Assembly (NCBI GenBank): GCA_903910005.1
Contig: CAIVXW010000074.1
Location: forward strand, 1-5,406
DNA: 5,406 nucleotides
From: an uncultured Methylococcaceae bacterium
GTDB lineage: Bacteria; Pseudomonadota; Gammaproteobacteria; Methylococcales; Methylococcaceae
Direction: 5' to 3'
Below, one piece after another: positions 5,208 through 5,406 of this stretch. A program made the position numbers and the translations under genes. Within the stretch, counting starts at the first letter, position 1, and each line of letters begins with the position of its first letter. Under the pieces are notes generated by a model. The model did no database searches and was not told where the DNA came from. It saw only the letters and a list, made by a program, of their open reading frames with translations.

Positions 5208-5406
5208 ATGAGAATACGGGTTTTGGGAGCTGGAGCCGGCGGCGGCTTCCCGCAGTGGAACTGCAACTGTGCCCAGTGCCAGGGATTGCGTTCCGGCAGC
5301 CTGAAGGGGCGGGCGCGAACCCAGTCCTCCATTGCCGTCAGCGGGGACGGCGACCACTGGGTCTTGTTCAATGCCTCGCCGGACATACGGGCGCAATTTG
5401 AAAACT
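5208..5406 (+). CDS. pqqB: PqqB, N-terminal part (runs off the right edge)
   Basis: PqqB is a metallo-beta-lactamase-fold protein of PQQ synthesis, reported to hydroxylate the Glu-Tyr-derived intermediate before PqqC closes the ring. The 66 codons present start MRIRVLGAGAGGGFPQWNCN and continue with CAQCQGLR, ARTQSSIAVS and WVLFNASPDI (51-60), all typical of PqqB N-termini. The structural zinc motif C19-x-C21-x2-C24 is intact. AGGAG at 5194-5198, 9 nt before the ATG at 5208, supports the start. The family is about 300 residues, so roughly a fifth is visible; the remaining MBL-fold metal ligands lie beyond the window. pqqC, pqqD and pqqE would be expected next. Identification is secure. Confidence 0.96.
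   Translation, partial: MRIRVLGAGAGGGFPQWNCNCAQCQGLRSGSLKGRARTQSSIAVSGDGDHWVLFNASPDIRAQFEN

Overview
The window reads as chromosomal DNA from a moderately GC-rich gammaproteobacterium. The main evidence is the minus-strand gene order thrS-infC-rpmI-rplT-pheS, the classical gammaproteobacterial translation operon, together with protein sequences close to the E. coli/Pseudomonas type. The pqqA-pqqB start at the right edge implies an organism that makes pyrroloquinoline quinone, such as a methylotroph or an alcohol- or sugar-oxidising bacterium. The genus cannot be fixed from this window.

Layout. Positions 1-4136 run on the minus strand. Read in the direction of transcription they hold a sigma70-type promoter with a GC-rich discriminator, a tRNA-Val(GAC) gene, its rho-independent terminator, a short thrS leader, then thrS, infC, rpmI, rplT and the first 206 codons of pheS, which runs off the left edge. 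Positions 4166-5406 run on the plus strand: a MoeB/ThiF-family adenylyltransferase, the 24-codon pqqA, a hairpin-rich spacer and the first 66 codons of pqqB, which runs off the right edge.

Function. The left block supplies translation: a valine tRNA, threonyl-tRNA synthetase, initiation factor IF3, ribosomal proteins bL35 and bL20, and the alpha subunit of phenylalanyl-tRNA synthetase. The right block concerns cofactors: activation of a sulfur-carrier protein (probably MoaD, for molybdopterin) and the PQQ precursor peptide with its hydroxylase PqqB.

No mobile element, CRISPR array or clearly new system is visible. The points worth a second look are regulatory. infC appears to start at AUC, because its reading frame has no ATG, GTG or TTG for 31 conserved codons. 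The short thrS leader holds a 7-nt loop carrying UCGUA, which looks like a tRNA-Thr anticodon mimic. The rplT-pheS gap has an inverted repeat and no pheM-like leader. A strong hairpin separates pqqA from pqqB. A MoeB-like E1 enzyme sits directly upstream of a RiPP-type precursor gene.
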